Source of the DNA: Engraulis encrasicolus
Lineage: Eukaryota; Chordata; Actinopteri; Clupeiformes; Engraulidae
NCBI RefSeq assembly: GCF_034702125.1
Contig: NC_085869.1
Span: 9,688,063-9,752,062 of the forward strand
Length of the DNA: 64,000 bases
Reading direction: 5' to 3'
In this document: positions 1 through 13,202 of the stretch, piece after piece
How the letters are laid out: every line of letters begins with the position of its first letter
Numbering within the stretch: the stretch's first letter is position 1
Notes under the pieces: generated by a model
The model's database searches: none
What the model saw: the letters and a program-made list of their open reading frames with translations, nothing else
Told to the model about the DNA's origin: nothing
Translations under genes and position numbers: made by a program

Positions 1-1063
1 GGGTCATTTATGACCCCGAGAGGATCCATGAGATACTCAACATTATAATGTCCATTGTTGTTGTAATTTTCAAACTCTGGTTTTTGTATTTTGTGTCTTT
101 GGGCAGGCCATGGTCAGCAGACCTAAAATATTCATAATATAAACATTTATAGTATTAAAATATAATATATTATATAAATAAACAGGGCACCCCTGCGATA
201 GCCAACGAAGCATATTGTGAGGGCACCCAGGGAGCATTTCCTCTGTTATTGCTCCATATTTGTTGATATCATGGCACAGTGGTCCTAGACACATGATGAG
301 AATATAAAATTGAAGTCATCCTGATGAACAAAGAGGTAGTAAACAAGTCATCAGTGTAGAAATCAATGGCGTTTTTTGAATTTTCCTTATTATATGGCTA
401 TACAAAGGCTGAAGCATCAGTTGAATCATTTCTTTGCTCTAATACATATAGAAGACACCTTTTCACAGCTACAATGTCCAGAAAAAGTTTCAAAGACATT
501 TTGAGTGTGCATAAGGTTATATGTTTGAGACATGGTTTTGTCTATGTAAATTACCATATTCTCTGATCTTGTGATTTCTTGAACCCAGGAATGTTGAGTA
601 CCCTAAGGTTTTATTGCAGAAATATCATCTATGGGCCATAGATATAATTTGGCTTGGTTTCCCAAAGTTTCACTTTGAGCAATTTCCATAATTAGCATAA
701 ATATACTGTATTATTATGGTAAGACTACTACAAGTGAATAGGCTAAAAAAATTAAAAGATAGATATCACCATGAAACTTTCTCAGTTGATTACTGATGAT
801 GAGAGAAGAAAAAAATGTATTGGATGTTTTTTGTATTTTGATGTTTACATATGCAAATGAGGGCATACATCATATTTAGCGTATGTAAGTTTGACCAATT
901 TTCAGCAAAACAATAAAATGTTCAAATTCACATTTTTTTGCTTTAGATGAGGAACAAGTATGTGCAAGATGTAAGTAAATTTGAATGAACCCCAAAAAAT
1001 AATTTATATAGTGGTATTTCTATATAAACTCCTTGGGGTCATAAATGACCCCGCTCGGTCAGA
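1..1063. mobile_element. Inverted-repeat DNA element, left end cut by the window
   Basis: GGGTCATTTATGACCCC at the first bases and its complement at 1034-1053 are inverted. The roughly 1-kb interior is AT-rich and has no coding capacity. Confidence 0.5.
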
Positions 1064-1098
1064 TTAGTCGCAAAAACAGGCCGGTCGCTTGAGGGTTG

Positions 1099-1319
1099 AC
1101 ATTAAATAGACCTAAAGAAATGTCCCCGCCATGTGTGAATCATTTAAGTATATCCATATAATAAGCGGGTTAACTTTCGGCGAGTCGGTCGCTTTGTGGA
1201 ATAGCAGCACTTCAGAGAGAACAAGACCCCTCTGCTCCGCGTCGGGGTCTAAAGATTCTCTCTGTCGTGCTGCTATTCCACGGTAGCGACCTTCTCGCCA
1301 AACGTTAACCCTTACTTAA
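1099..1319. repeat. Palindromic MITE-like repeat, copy A
   Basis: Arms of about 65 bases around a short centre, from GTTAACTTTCGGCGAG to CTCGCCAAACGTTAAC. Copy B at 38286-38505 differs at about five positions over 220 bases. Confidence 0.75.
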
Positions 1320-1703
1320 TGGCACCATTTTACTGTACAGGTCACCAAAGGTCACTAATCCTACCTCTGGTGGTAACTTACTGTGCCTAAACAATACATG
1401 AAATCAAACAAACAAATGTAGTACATTGGAGCTTAGCAGGCATATTTGGCAGGGGCTTTAGGCATCGCTGGGTTAATGCTCAACCCAGTGTAAGGGGAAC
1501 AGCCCAACAGGTGCCCCAGAGGAACTGAGCAGGGGGTTGGGACCATGGAGGTAGTATAAGAACTGGAGTGAAGAAGTCTTGCCTTGCTAAGCGACGAAGC
1601 TAACAAGCCAAATCCTGACCCCCTGGTTGGTATCATGAGGAGGGTATGTCAACCATGGCGGAGGATGTATACAGGGGCTTGGTATCATGGGGAGGGTATA
1701 CAT

Positions 1704-2985
1704 TAGGGCTGGTAAAATAATATTCGAAATTCGAATATTATTCGAATATGAGAAAAATATGTATATTCAAATGTAAAAATGAATATTCTAATAATTTACA
1801 AAATATATTGCGCAGGGCAGCGCGCGCATTGATTCTCCTAATAGTCTTAAGTGTCCATGGTGCGTCCCTTACTGGCCTGTGTGTAGCTGCTGCAGTCACA
1901 TGTCACAACAAGGAAGCAAGGACTGCGAGTTGCTTTGTTGATAGAGAGTAGCTTCGTGCAGATTGTTTTGACATTTGAGTTCTTATTGCTGTTCGAACCG
2001 CATTGTAAGAAGTTGTCGTCTCTCGTGAATGACTTACAACGTGGAGCTCTACACCCCCACCCCAAACTATGCATGGAATAAAAGTGAGCCGAGTGATAAA
2101 GTGGTATGGAAGCTGGCGAGGTGTGAGTTAGCACCATGAAGTAGCAATATAGCTTTTTTGTAGCTACAGATAAGCGACTGGTCTTCACATTTTTTGCACC
2201 GTCCGCCACAAATGCTGGCTTAAGATTAAGGCGACAAGAGGCAGTCACGAATTGCTTGAATTGGGCACGAGATGCACGAGACCAAAGCAGGCGGCATCAA
2301 GGAGTTTGTCAAAGCAGCAATGGAATCAAGCGAGGTACAGCCCAAATTTTAGGTTGGGTGACGCTAGTGTGTGTGTGTGTGTGGGTGAGTGAGAGAGAGG
2401 GAGCGCGCATCCGCGAAGGTGCCGTTGTGAAAGACAATAGGTCCCCCATACCAACTCCAGGCAATAGAAACAGCATTTGGTCAAAACGAAAGTATCAATC
2501 CTGGTCTCAATTAGCCTACTTGTGATTTAGTATGGCGTTTGCCGCCAGACAAGGTCTGAATGAATACGCCCTAAATTAAGAGTGACATTTACTTACGACC
2601 AAACAGCATTGCTTCTAACATCTACAGTCGCCAGTTACGGACCAAGATAGTCTTTCACACCGTGTTTCCCTGATTATTATCGACGTTCAAAGTGTTGCGC
2701 CACTAGGAGGGCACAGCCTGGCTAGTGCCGTGTGTCTACTTTCCCAATTGTGTTGTTCGTATCTATTCGATCTCCAGCTCAAAATAAACGGGTAGAACAA
2801 TATGCAATAGCCTTTTCCCCACTGTCTAAAGTGTCTATTCCGTGCCGTCATTTTCGTCATTTTCTCCTCTGGAAAAAATATTAATTAATTATTAATAATA
2901 TTTGAATATATTCGATATTAAGACCATATTTTAAGACCCATATTCGAATTTACAAAGTAATTTCTGGGGAATGTTACCAGCCCTA
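1704..2985. mobile_element. hAT-like non-autonomous element
   Basis: Ends TAGGGCTGGTAAA and TTACCAGCCCTA. TSD GTATACAT at 1696-1703 and GTATACGT at 2986-2993 (7 of 8). An X-element remnant (2669-2725) is nested inside. It inserted in one unit of a roughly 52-bp tandem duplication (GGTATCATG, GTCAACCATGG). No transposase ORF. Confidence 0.85.
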
Positions 2986-3020
2986 GTATACGTCAACCAT
3001 GGAGGAGGATAGGGAGTATA

Positions 3021-5850
3021 CACTCTATCCGGCCACCTGGCAGTCTCAAAAATGGAACGGGGAACCATTGAGCCATGCAATCACTACCCTTTACTGTAGT
3101 AGGCCTACATACACGTAAAAAAAAAGTCCACCCATTGACCGTATATATAATGGACTCCCAATCATTTTTTTGGTCTTTTTGGGTCCAACCTTCACTCCAC
3201 TTTTGGCTTCACAATGAAATAGAATTTTGCCCTCCATTCTATTTATCTCAATGAGTCCACCAGACGTGATTGCGACAGTGGCCACATGGGTTTCTATGTA
3301 CATGTAAATCTCAATCAGACCATGTCATTTCTTTACAAATCAACAAAACAACAGTGTGCTGCTAAAATTACCCTCAGCTCCACTGGATTGTACCAGAACA
3401 ATGGTGACATTTCCTGGAGTTATGTACAGCTCAATTGACGTAACAGACAACCTTTTAGAATCAGATGACTTTCCAAAATGACATTGAGGCAACTTATTCA
3501 TTATAAATAATAATGTATTGCGTTCATTGGGTTTATCATTATTATCCATAATCCTAATATTAGTATTCTACAGAAGGTTTTTAAGTAGATGTCTTGGCAG
3601 ATAAGTATACCAGCTATATTTGCCCCATGCCACAACCAAACCATCAGAATACATTTTAACACCGACAGACTATTTAGCTGTGTCATCAGTTTGCATGTTT
3701 TGTCAACAGTATACTTTGCAGAGAGGTTGTGCTGAGACGGCCCTTTTCTAAATTCTAGTACTAGCAGCACGAAAAGGGGGATTTGTGACAATGAACTCGT
3801 CCCAAATCGCCCACGGACTTGCCTAACTTTCGTCTGATTTTGAGCGCTGAGAGAATGCGAAATTAACAGTTTTGGTGTCACGTAAATCGCCCGGAAGCGA
3901 ATCAGAGCCGTGGAGAGGTCTCACAGCAGGGTGTTAATGGCCCAACGATTAACATGAAAGGCAATGACAGCCAGCCCGGAACGCGGACTAGCCTTGCTCT
4001 TATTGGACGAAAAAGACACGTGACTCAAAGTAAAAGAGCTGCGCTGTTGGTTAGCATGGTCGGCAGCTACGACCTTCTATTGGTCACGTTGGATTAATTT
4101 ATGCATACCGTAGGCCTATACGGTAGGTCCGTATAATTATGCAAAAATTATTATTACTAATATACCTAGGTTGATTTTACTTTGTGTATTCACATCATTA
4201 TGTTCACATCATTATAGACTGCACTGTGATGGGGCTTCAGCATGCATGATGTGAATTTATTGCTAAAATGAAAATGAATGAAATGAAAATGATTTTTTTA
4301 AATGCTTTTAATATCACACCAAACAATGTACACACACTTAGACAGGAACCGTGCATTTCATAAATATACATAATTTAAAACTACATACATACCCTGCAAA
4401 CAATATACTCTAGGCTATATGCAGTGATGTATAGGCTACAGTAGCCTACTCAGGTCACAAATGTACAACTCAGAAACAAACACGCATCTCTCTCCCAAGC
4501 GGCGTTTCCGATTGTCTCCCACGTCCTAACACTGGCCGTCAGAGCAATGAAGAAATCTTAATACTCAACAATGCGATGCGACACAGAAAAGATGGGCGGC
4601 TCTCCGTGCATAGTGACTAAAAGTTAGCATCAACTTTGAAAAAGGGTCAAGTCACCATCAGAAGAAAACGGCCGTCTTGTAAAACATGTGTTTGAGTGAA
4701 ACGGTAGACGGTAGGGACTTTGCGAGGCTATTTATTTAATGCCTACATATAACGTGACCCAAAATGTCTCTAAGCTGCACGTTGCAATATAGCCAAGTAT
4801 TCGAGAAAACCTGATGCAGCCAGAGTCCAACAACTTCAATGCACCAGAAGTGAATTCGCCTTCTAGTTGGGTGCGTGCGTCACGTGTATTTAATAGAATA
4901 TATGCGCATGTACAATACAGCTACCTTATTACCTGGAATATTTTTGAGGGCTGATATTACAAAAAGCTAGTAGGTAATTTTACTTTTCTTTTCTCTACCT
5001 ACCATTCAACCATGAGTGGTTGGCTCTGTCCACCCACCAGTTTGAACTAAATAACTAAGATTTTTTTGTATTTTTTTTGGGGGGGGGGGGGGGGGAAAGG
5101 GGAAAATAAGTTCAAAAATGTAAATAATAATAATTAAAAAAAAACGGATTTCATAGGCCCCTACGACAGGTTAGGTTTGGGAAGGGCACAATTCATAAAA
5201 CTCAGAAACATACAATGCTTTTCCAAAAAAAGGGTTCTATGTTCCCCGCTGCATCCAAGTAGACTGCTGCCACATTGCTAAGAGCAGGTTGTTATTACAC
5301 CTCTGACAGGTTAGGTTTAAGGATAGTTTTAGTCAGGGCACATACAAAAATGGATTTGAGTAAAAGTTGTCAATTCATAGTAAATATGAAAGTAAGAGGA
5401 AAAATAGTACAGGTACAGCATTTTAGTGCAGACTATACAGGTATGTACAATATTATAAACATTGCTGTTGATTATGTTCTTCAGCCGCCAATCATGCCAG
5501 CAGGGTCTACTGAAGGTCTCTGGTCACTGCTTCCTCGTCATACTGCAACAGGCACTCAGTCTCACTTCTGGGAGCTGTAGAAACAACAAATAAATAAATA
5601 CTTCGTCATGCACCTCATATCGACATAGCAAATATATCAATAAGCAAGACATATTGAGCCCAACAGGGATAATCTTACACTATATCAGTTTTCTGAGGTC
5701 TCTTGTAAGATTTCCCATCACCATCCTGCAGGACACTACCGTCTCCCTGCCAGGATCTGTAGGATGTAAGAAAATAAAATCAAAACATAGCAATGCACAG
5801 CATTGACAACTTATCTATAAAGTAGCACAAGTCATATTGACAATGTAGGA
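3021..5850. other. No gene recognised; low-complexity stretch at 5061-5098
   Basis: AT-rich single-copy-looking DNA. The only clear structure is poly-T followed by a 17-base G run (5079-5095). Short ORFs here have no recognisable family. Confidence 0.4.
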
Positions 5851-6182
5851 CAGGGGTGGGGAACCTATGTCTCTAGGGCCGTTTGCGACCCTTGAGGCTG
5901 TTTTATCCGGCCCCCGATATAATTTTAATGCAATTCCATCTTCACATGAAATATGACATATTTTGTAAAGGAATCTTAGAAAATACATTAGCAATACAAT
6001 TAAGTTATATTCAGGGAACCTGAAGAAGTTGGCGTTTGTTTAAATGTGGCTGCCTTCAATATAGGCCTAAAGTGAAAGGGAAAATCCTGGTTTGTGTTCA
6101 TAGTACGGCCCTTGGAGGACTTTTATGGCCCCTCGGATGAATTTGAAGTGGCCATTCGAATGAGAAAGGTTCCCCAACCCTG
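5851..6182. mobile_element. hAT MITE (CAGGGGTGGGGAACC family)
   Basis: Ends CAGGGGTGGGGAACCT and AGGTTCCCCAACCCTG. Flanks ATGTAGGA/ACGTAGGC match 6 of 8. Same family as 8790-9164 and 45040-46905. Confidence 0.8.
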
Positions 6183-6962
6183 ACGTAGGCTATAGGTTAA
6201 GCTTACCCTCTTTCACGCTACTGTGCCCATTTCGGGTTGACCTCCACACGCGTCTGTAGCACAGCACACAGGATTGCAGGACACAGCATCCTGCAGGACA
6301 CTGCAAAAAACAAGGGGAACGAATAAATGACCTGTCCAGTTCTATAAAAAAGAAAAGAAATTTGATGCAGTGCCAGAGCTGTGGTAAAAGTAACCTTGGT
6401 TGTATAATCTAGGACTAGGGTGTGTGTGAGTGTGTGGTAAATCCAGTGTTCACATTATTCAGATATGAGAATTAATTCATTAATTTTAACTGATATCACC
6501 ACATACCGATATCAGTGCCATTTCACCCTGCCAAGACACTGGACCTTCTATGATCAGGGCGTCCTCGTCATACTGCAGCAGGCACCCTGTTGTTTCTACA
6601 GCTCCTAGAAGAGAGACAAATAAATTAAATACTTCGCCATGCATCTCATATTGACATAGCTAATGTATCAATGAGCAAGTCATATTGGTCACAAAGAAGT
6701 TAATCTTACATTCTTTCAGTCTTCTATGGCAAGACTGCTCCTCATAAGAGCTGTTAGGCCTTCAAGTGACTCGTCTTCGCCATATTATGAGACAGCAGCC
6801 TGTGAAAACATGGTAAACAGAATAACCCATTAACCTTGGGTCCTAATATAATACATGGACATAAACTAGCCTACATTATTTAGACAATGTCAGTAGACCT
6901 CCACGTGAAACAATAAGAAAAAGTGACCATGCATAATTTCAATTTCTTGAAGAGGCCAGCTA

Positions 6963-7371
6963 CACTTATTTGTGCAACAAGTGCTGTTTTGAGGACCCAT
7001 ACGTTTTAAGGACATGCTGCCTACTGTTGCAAATGCCAGGGTATTTCACATTGATTTCGGGGTGGCGTGCTCTATGCCAGTGTTTCCCAACCTTTTTTTG
7101 TCTTAAGTACCCCCTAAGCCTTTTCTCATACCACAAGTACCCCCTGACTCATGCTTTATATCCCAATGTGACTATGCTCCATACATGTTTTCATTTTTCC
7201 AAGTACCCCCTGCAGGGTGCTCGCGTACCCCTAGTGGTACACGTACCCCTGGTTGGGAAAGACTGCTCTATGCAACACTTATTTGTGCAACAAGTGCTGT
7301 TTTGAGGGCCCATACTTTTTAAGGACAGGTTGCCTACTGTTGCAAATGCCAGGGTATTTCACATTGATTTC
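6963..7371. repeat. Direct duplication flanking a hAT MITE
   Basis: Near-identical segments of about 98 bases at 6963-7060 and 7274-7371 (both with GCAACAAGTGCTGTTTTGAG) lie either side of the element at 7078-7265. Confidence 0.8.
7078..7265. mobile_element. hAT MITE (CAGTGTTTCCCAACC family)
   Basis: Ends CAGTGTTTCCCAACC and GGTTGGGAAAGACTG. Exact 8-bp TSD CTCTATGC at 7070-7077 and 7266-7273. Confidence 0.9.
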
Positions 7372-8575
7372 CAAACTATTTATTTCCTAACTACAGGGAC
7401 GTTAGTCGATACATAGTAATGACGCTACGACCAAGCTACTAGGGAATGTAATTAAACTAGTCGCTTCGCTACTGCCCAGCACTGAAAACCAACATACCCA
7501 GACGGCACACCAATCTTGCCAACGTCGCCTAGATGCATTTTTGCCGCTGTAAAATACATTGGCAAGACGTCCAAGCGTTAGTTCATCAGCGAAATGCCGG
7601 GCAGACGTGAAAAATGAGCAGTGCCCAGCAACTAGTTGATGAGCTAACGCAATAGCATGCTAACGGTAGCCTTTGTCAATCTTAAGCGCTGGGAGATGGT
7701 CACTCCCATGTAAGATCACTCCCGGACGTGTAGTCCCAGGTGACCCTATCAATCCCAGGCGTTCTATCCCACCCGATTACATTTCTCGTATTATCATACA
7801 CTACCACATACAAGCAATTTAGGGTTAGGTTTAGGATTAAGGTAAGGGTTAGGTTTAGGGTACGTAACAAAAAACTAACATCAAAAAGATAACTAGCTCG
7901 GTGGGCTCGATAGTCTGGCTAGTGGGAGCGAACCGACTGGGGATCGAACCGCGCTGGGAGCGACAAACTGGGAATCATCTTTAGGCAGGGGAAAGGCAAT
8001 TGAGAACGAGCAATGTCAAACAACTTACCATCAACAAGTATACTTAACATATTCACCGTTTCACTACTGCATTTTGTCATTACGATGCTCGCAAGTTATC
8101 AGAATTGACTAGCGTACAGCAGCAACAAGAGTAGTCACATTCATTGAGGGGACTTGTGCTACAACTTAGCAATGGCGGATCTGTGTTCAGAGGAGCTATT
8201 CAATCGCTCTTGAGTACTGAAACTTTAAACCACAGTTGAGTAAAATTTACTTACATGTATGTGAAGCCCATTTTCCGTTGGTATGTGAGGAACTTTCCCC
8301 CATGTCGCCAAGAAACTTGTAACAGTGAAACCACACAGACAGCGCGTGGTTCTGTTCAGATAGGTCGGTGTTGTTGACCGCGGTAGATGGCTTCTTTGTG
8401 GCTTGTGTGTGGAATTCGCATTGTGCGAATTAGTTGTACTGCCACCTAAAGGCTTGGTGTAGAACTAATTTAACCAGAGACAGTCTGTTTTGAACTTCCT
8501 TGAACAATCCTTGCTTTAGTTCAGAATAATTTAAAAACCAGAGTGGCCAAGCACATTGATGTTTTTCCTCAAAAG

Positions 8576-8760
8576 CAGGGGTGAGGAACCTTTTTAATTC
8601 AAAGGGTCACTTCAAAATGTAGGCTATGTCCAAGAAAGATCATTCAGATGTTTCTATTCTGATTTCTATTCGGTTCATTTAAATGTTTATAGCACCGATC
8701 GGATTGTTCGATCAACTTCATTTCTGAGCTTATAGTATCATAATAAAATGTACTGACAGC
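8576..8760. mobile_element. Fragment of the CAGGGGTGGGGAACC hAT family
   Basis: The left end CAGGGGTGAGGAACCTTTTT is clear; no matching right end or TSD was found. End coordinate approximate. Confidence 0.5.
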
Positions 8761-8789
8761 AGAGCTGTGGCTAGAAGAAAGGTTTAATG

Positions 8790-9164
8790 CAGGGGTGGGG
8801 AACCTTTTTCATTCGAAGGGCCACTTCAAATTCCTACCATGGTCATAAAATCCTCCGGGGGCCGTACTATGAACACAAATCAGGATTTCCCCATGAAATT
8901 TAGGCATATATAGACACCTTTAGGCCTATATAGACATATAGACACCTTTAAAGGTAGACACATTTAAAACAGTCCCCACCTTTTCTAGGTCCCCTGAATA
9001 TAGGCCTAACTTAATTGCATTGGAAATGTAATTTCTAAGATTCCTTTAGGCCTGCAAAATATGTCATAGGCCTATTTCATGTGAAGTTGCAAAACATTAT
9101 AATGATATCAGGGGCCGGATAAAACGGCCTCAAGGGCCCTCGAGACATAGGTTCACTACCCCTG
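8790..9164. mobile_element. hAT MITE (CAGGGGTGGGGAACC family)
   Basis: Starts CAGGGGTGGGGAACC and ends GTTCACTACCCCTG. Exact 8-bp TSD GTTTAATG at 8782-8789 and 9165-9172. Confidence 0.9.
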
Positions 9165-9223
9165 GTTTAATGGTTAGTGATTCTGAAAAACACCACTGGG
9201 CAGCGTGAACAAACATACATACA

Positions 9224-9224
<1 letters not shown>

Positions 9225-9315
<91 letters not shown>
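9225..9315. repeat. (AC)n microsatellite
   Basis: Uninterrupted AC dinucleotide run of about 91 bases. Confidence 0.99.
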
Positions 9316-9316
<1 letters not shown>

Positions 9317-9622
9317 TTTAGTAAAAGGCCAAAAAATGCCCTAGGGCCCCCAACAATCCCGTTGCCTAGGGACCCCAAAATCCTAGAAACAGGCCTGCCG
9401 ACCCCCCACTCCCTCCCACCCACCTGACCTCACCCCACCCCACCCCACTTGAAATTGACTGTAGCAGCTCCCGACCTGATCACTGGCATTTACATATTAA
9501 AGGCTCTCCTAAGAAGGGGATGGGAGGGGGGCATGGGGGAGCCGCAAATGCTGTGGCTTGAGGTATGAGGCAGTTTAAGGTGCAAAACTCATCCACATAT
9601 TCCTCTTTTCATGCAGTGAGTG

Positions 9623-9624
<2 letters not shown>

Positions 9625-9711
<87 letters not shown>
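9625..9711. repeat. (AC)n microsatellite
   Basis: Uninterrupted AC run of about 87 bases. It precedes a diverged copy of the duplicated block seen at 15.95 and 17.59 kb. Confidence 0.99.
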
Positions 9712-9859
9712 GTTCACCAAGTTAATCTCTTAGCCTTACTAAATCGGTAAGGACTACCATACAAATGTTTGAATTGAACGACACAATCAAAGATTTTCTC
9801 AGTTCGAAATATATATCTGACGCAAACCCAAGTACAAAATCTCAAAGAGGAACTGCTGT

Positions 9860-10390
9860 AGATCCTTTTCAACTTTGTTTTTCTTACTTAAAAAATCCAC
9901 CAACAGCAAAACATCAAAACCGTTGTCAAAGACACCAAATGGCACAGATATGTTTCTTATGTCTGTAGAAATTGCAGTTTTACCTCATTAACCTCTTCCA
10001 GCCTTGTACAAACTGTAGTTTCTGTGACATTTTTCACCAGCTCGTCTTCTTCTGTTCTGCGCATATGGCTTGCCACATACATGTGAGGAAGTCTGAGGTT
10101 TGAATGCACTTTGAAGCAGTATGCAATGACTGCATGTCTCTATGCTGGCCCATCAGTTGGTCTGAAACTGGCGTTGTGGAGTCAGCAATGTAGGCGATTG
10201 TGTCAATAGTATAAAAAAAAATTCAAAGTTTGTTGCGTTTGCTGGTTGCCATACTGAAGAAGTCTGAGGTTTCAATTCACTTTTAGGTCTAGGCTACATC
10301 ATGCCATTCACGTTCGCGTTGAAGAACCTAGGCAACAATGTAGTGGCTGCAAAGGTTAGGCTACGCAGACGGTTCAAATGAGTATTTCTC
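9860..10390. repeat. Diverged third copy of the 15-18 kb duplicated block
   Basis: Shares ACTTTGTTTTTCTTACTTA, CCACCAACAGCAAA, TTGTCAAAGA, the TCGTCTTCTTCTGTTCTGCG motif and following sequence with 15950-16250 and 17588-17900. No gene seen. Confidence 0.7.
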
Positions 10391-10668
10391 TATTTCACAT
10401 TTCCTTTAAACTCCCTAAACTTTCTCACCATGTCAAAAGGACAACGAAATGTGGATCAGGCTTGCTCTATCGAGACAAAAATCTTACCCTTCGGCTGAGA
10501 TGTCCTCCGCATATAGGTCCATCACTAGACCAGAAAGTTTTATTTCATGATCCATTGGAAACATATGCTAATATTTATCTTACATAAAGAGATTCGATTT
10601 ATCGTAGCCCACACTGTTGAAATGTTTGCCTACGGATGAAGCGTAGAGAAAAATTCTAGACTATAACC

Positions 10669-10830
10669 ACACAGTAAAAAATATTCCCGTGATGTCACAG
10701 TAAACTACTGTGAAATGAATGCAATTAGTAGCCAGTAATTCCCTGTGGCCATCCTCACAGTTTACTGTGATCTTCTCACAGTAGTTTACTGTGGCCACAC
10801 CACAGTAAGTTACTGTCACCCTACCCACAC
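10669..10830. repeat. Cluster of CACAGTA...TACTGTG palindromes, first block
   Basis: Several short inverted repeats such as CACAGTAAACTACTGTG occur within 160 bases. Similar blocks lie at 12160-12480 and 13203-13445. Confidence 0.7.
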
Positions 10831-11221
10831 TACCATGATCCCGCCCCTCCATTCATCACCACAAAAGAGGTAGCTACCATGTTATTGTGGCACCTCCCAT
10901 TCCCCACCATGACTGAGACAACTGTGGCAGGGAACCAGTCCATCACACTGTTCTCTTGTATTGATAGACAAAAACTATCCATACTATCCAACTATCCATA
11001 CTATTCATCATCCAAACTATCCATAATCACAGAGAAATTCAAGTTTCTGCAGTATGTGCAATATTATTACCACTTAATAATTGCTATCTCCTGGATGAGA
11101 GTACATTAACCAGTGTGCATAGAATACTCTAATTGAGCATAATTAGACAATCCTGAAATTTCTTAATCAAGTAAGCAACACACCAAAAAGGGTACCTGCT
11201 ACCACAATACTCACTACCAAC

Positions 11222-11510
11222 TAAATAGCAAGCCAGCCAACAAACCAGTCCACCAGCCAACCAAAAGAGTCAGTTGTCAGCTAGCCAGCCAAAGAGCCGG
11301 CTAACCAACTAACACTCAGTTAGTCAGCCAACTAACCAACAAACAAGTCAGTTGTATGGCTAGCCAGCTAACAAACCAGCCATACAGTCAACCAAAAGAG
11401 TCAGTTAGCCAGCCAACCAGCTGGCCAACAAACAGTCAGTTGGTCGGTCAGTTAGCTCACTAACCAACAAGCCGGACAGAGAGCCAGCGAACCAGTCATT
11501 TAGGCAAGCA
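11222..11510. repeat. Imperfect minisatellite (CCAGCCAAC-type)
   Basis: About 290 bases of irregular short repeats built from CCAGCCAAC, AACCAGTC and GTCAGTTAG-like words. Non-coding. Confidence 0.7.
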
Positions 11511-12159
11511 ACTCAAGTATTGTGACAGTCTGAGTTTATATAGAGGTGAAAGTTAACCATGTGACCAGAGTAATCAGGCATGTGGCAGCTGCAGGAAGTA
11601 ATTCAATGAACTTGTAACAGTCATATATACTCAAGTGAGGGCAGGTACTAATTGACAGATTGATTGGGCACTACCATTGTTCCTGGTTGATGGTAGGCAA
11701 TGTCAATCATGTCAAGCATTTGACTTTCAATTGTGCAATGGCACTTCACAAGATAGCCTATTTTTTTTTACTAGGTGGCAATATTCTGATTTAAAATTGG
11801 ATGCTGGAGTTTTGGCGTGCACATCCAAGACAAAGGCATTAGCAGGTGCCAACTTAAAAAAGTGTTTGTGTAGCACATTGGTTGCAACTTCATTTATTGG
11901 AAGCAGAACCAGCAACATTTCCAATCATAGACCTTCTTCTAATTAGGCCTGACAATAAGTAATTACACTCCATCATGGCCAGGAGCAACCTAAAGTGACA
12001 TACAGACATGCAACATTGGTTACTGTCCCTAGGGTAATGCCGGGTTAGGAGGGATTAGAACCTGCAACTCTCTGATCTTAAGTCCACCTCCCTAACCATT
12101 AGGCCAAGGCAGCCACATAATGCACCCAATCATGGCCTAGATGAAGAAAACACCTGTTA

Positions 12160-12541
12160 TAACCGCACAGTAGTTAACTGTGATATGACGAAAAGTCTCT
12201 CTGGATTTCACAGTAACAAATTATGGCAGAATGTCACAGTATGTTACTGTGAAATGAATGCAATTAGTAGCCAGTAACTCCCTGTGAGTTCACAGTAAGA
12301 TATTGTTACACACTTGAAGTGGGCGAAAGTTCAATGGGAAGGCATGTCAGTTGGGTTGAAGGCTGACGCCTTTACAGTAGTTAACTGTGATATGACGAAT
12401 TCACAGTATGTTACTGTGAAATGAATGCAATTAGTAGCCAGTAACTCCCTGTGAGTTCACAGTAAGATATTGTTACACACTTGAAGTGGGCGAAAGTTCA
12501 ATGGGAAGGCATGTCAGTTGGGTTGAGGGCTGACGCCTTTA
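12160..12541. repeat. CACAGTA palindrome block with a 172-bp-period duplication
   Basis: 12230-12374 and 12402-12541 are near-identical (shared TGAATGCAATTAGTAGCCAG and TTCACAGTAAGATATTG). Each begins with a palindrome CACAGTATGTTACTGTG. Confidence 0.8.
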
Positions 12542-12669
12542 CTCAAAGTGATATACAAATATACAACAATGGTTGCTGTCCCTAGGGCAATGTAGGGTTC
12601 GGAGGGATTTGAACCTGCAACCCTCTGAACTTAAGTCCACCTCCCTAACCATTAGGCCAAGACTGCCAT
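12541..12669. mobile_element. Dispersed teleost repeat, 3' part (second copy 12000-12118)
   Basis: Both copies share GGTTACTGTCCCTAGGG-like sequence, GGAGGGATT, AACCTGCAAC and CCTCCCTAACCATTAGGCCA, and match the longer copies at 23111-23330 and 33467-33691. Confidence 0.6.
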
Positions 12670-13202
12670 ATAGTGCAATCTGGGCCTTCAGACAGTTCAT
12701 CGACATTTAGTCATCAACTTCTTGTTTGCTACATGTTTTTTCTCACTTCCTCATGTCAATATGTGCAACCTGAGGGGGAGGGGCTTAGGACATACGTGCT
12801 TCAGATCGTGTCCCATCATGCAATGCACTTATGGAGAGCCATTTATCTAGAAGGAATATATTAAGTGTGCTTCAAAATATTACTCCTTGTTATATTCTGT
12901 GTTTATTGTAGGGGTTGTACTATTTAAAGTGGTACACAAGAAAAATGACCATATTCCCACCATCATGAAGATGGTCATGTATATCTCCCAATATATATAA
13001 GCTCATTCTTCTATTACTTGACAGAGAGTGGGGATAAAGTAGTCAACTGATGATGGGTGTATACATGTATACCACAAGACATTAAGAATGATATAATTTG
13101 CTGAAAATGTCAATGAAAGGTGTGATTGTAATGAAGAGCCCAACCTGTCTTTGACTGAAGTTGTGCCCCAATGCACTAATAATTTAATAGATGCTCCGCC
13201 CA

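Larger units (their letters stand above)
5507..8304 (-). other. Possible minus-strand spliced transcript or gene remnant
   Basis: Several short segments on the minus strand have splice-like edges: ATG at 8304 with MGESSHTNGKWASHT and donor gtaagtaa; 6507-6604 with acceptor tctctcttctag, open reading AVETTGCLLQYDEDALIIEG and donor gtatgtgg; 6203-6305; 5687-5744 with SWQGDGSVLQDGDGKSYKRP; 5507-5580 with ETECLLQYDEEAVTRDLQ then a stop. The LLQYDE segments are diverged duplicates. Joining the first segment to the next gives stops, so it may be non-coding or a pseudogene. No family recognised. Confidence 0.25.

Noticed and set aside
7817..7862. Telomere-like TTAGGG words
   Set aside because: Irregular GGTTAGG/TTTAGGG variants over only about 45 bases; looks like transposon sequence, not an interstitial telomere array.
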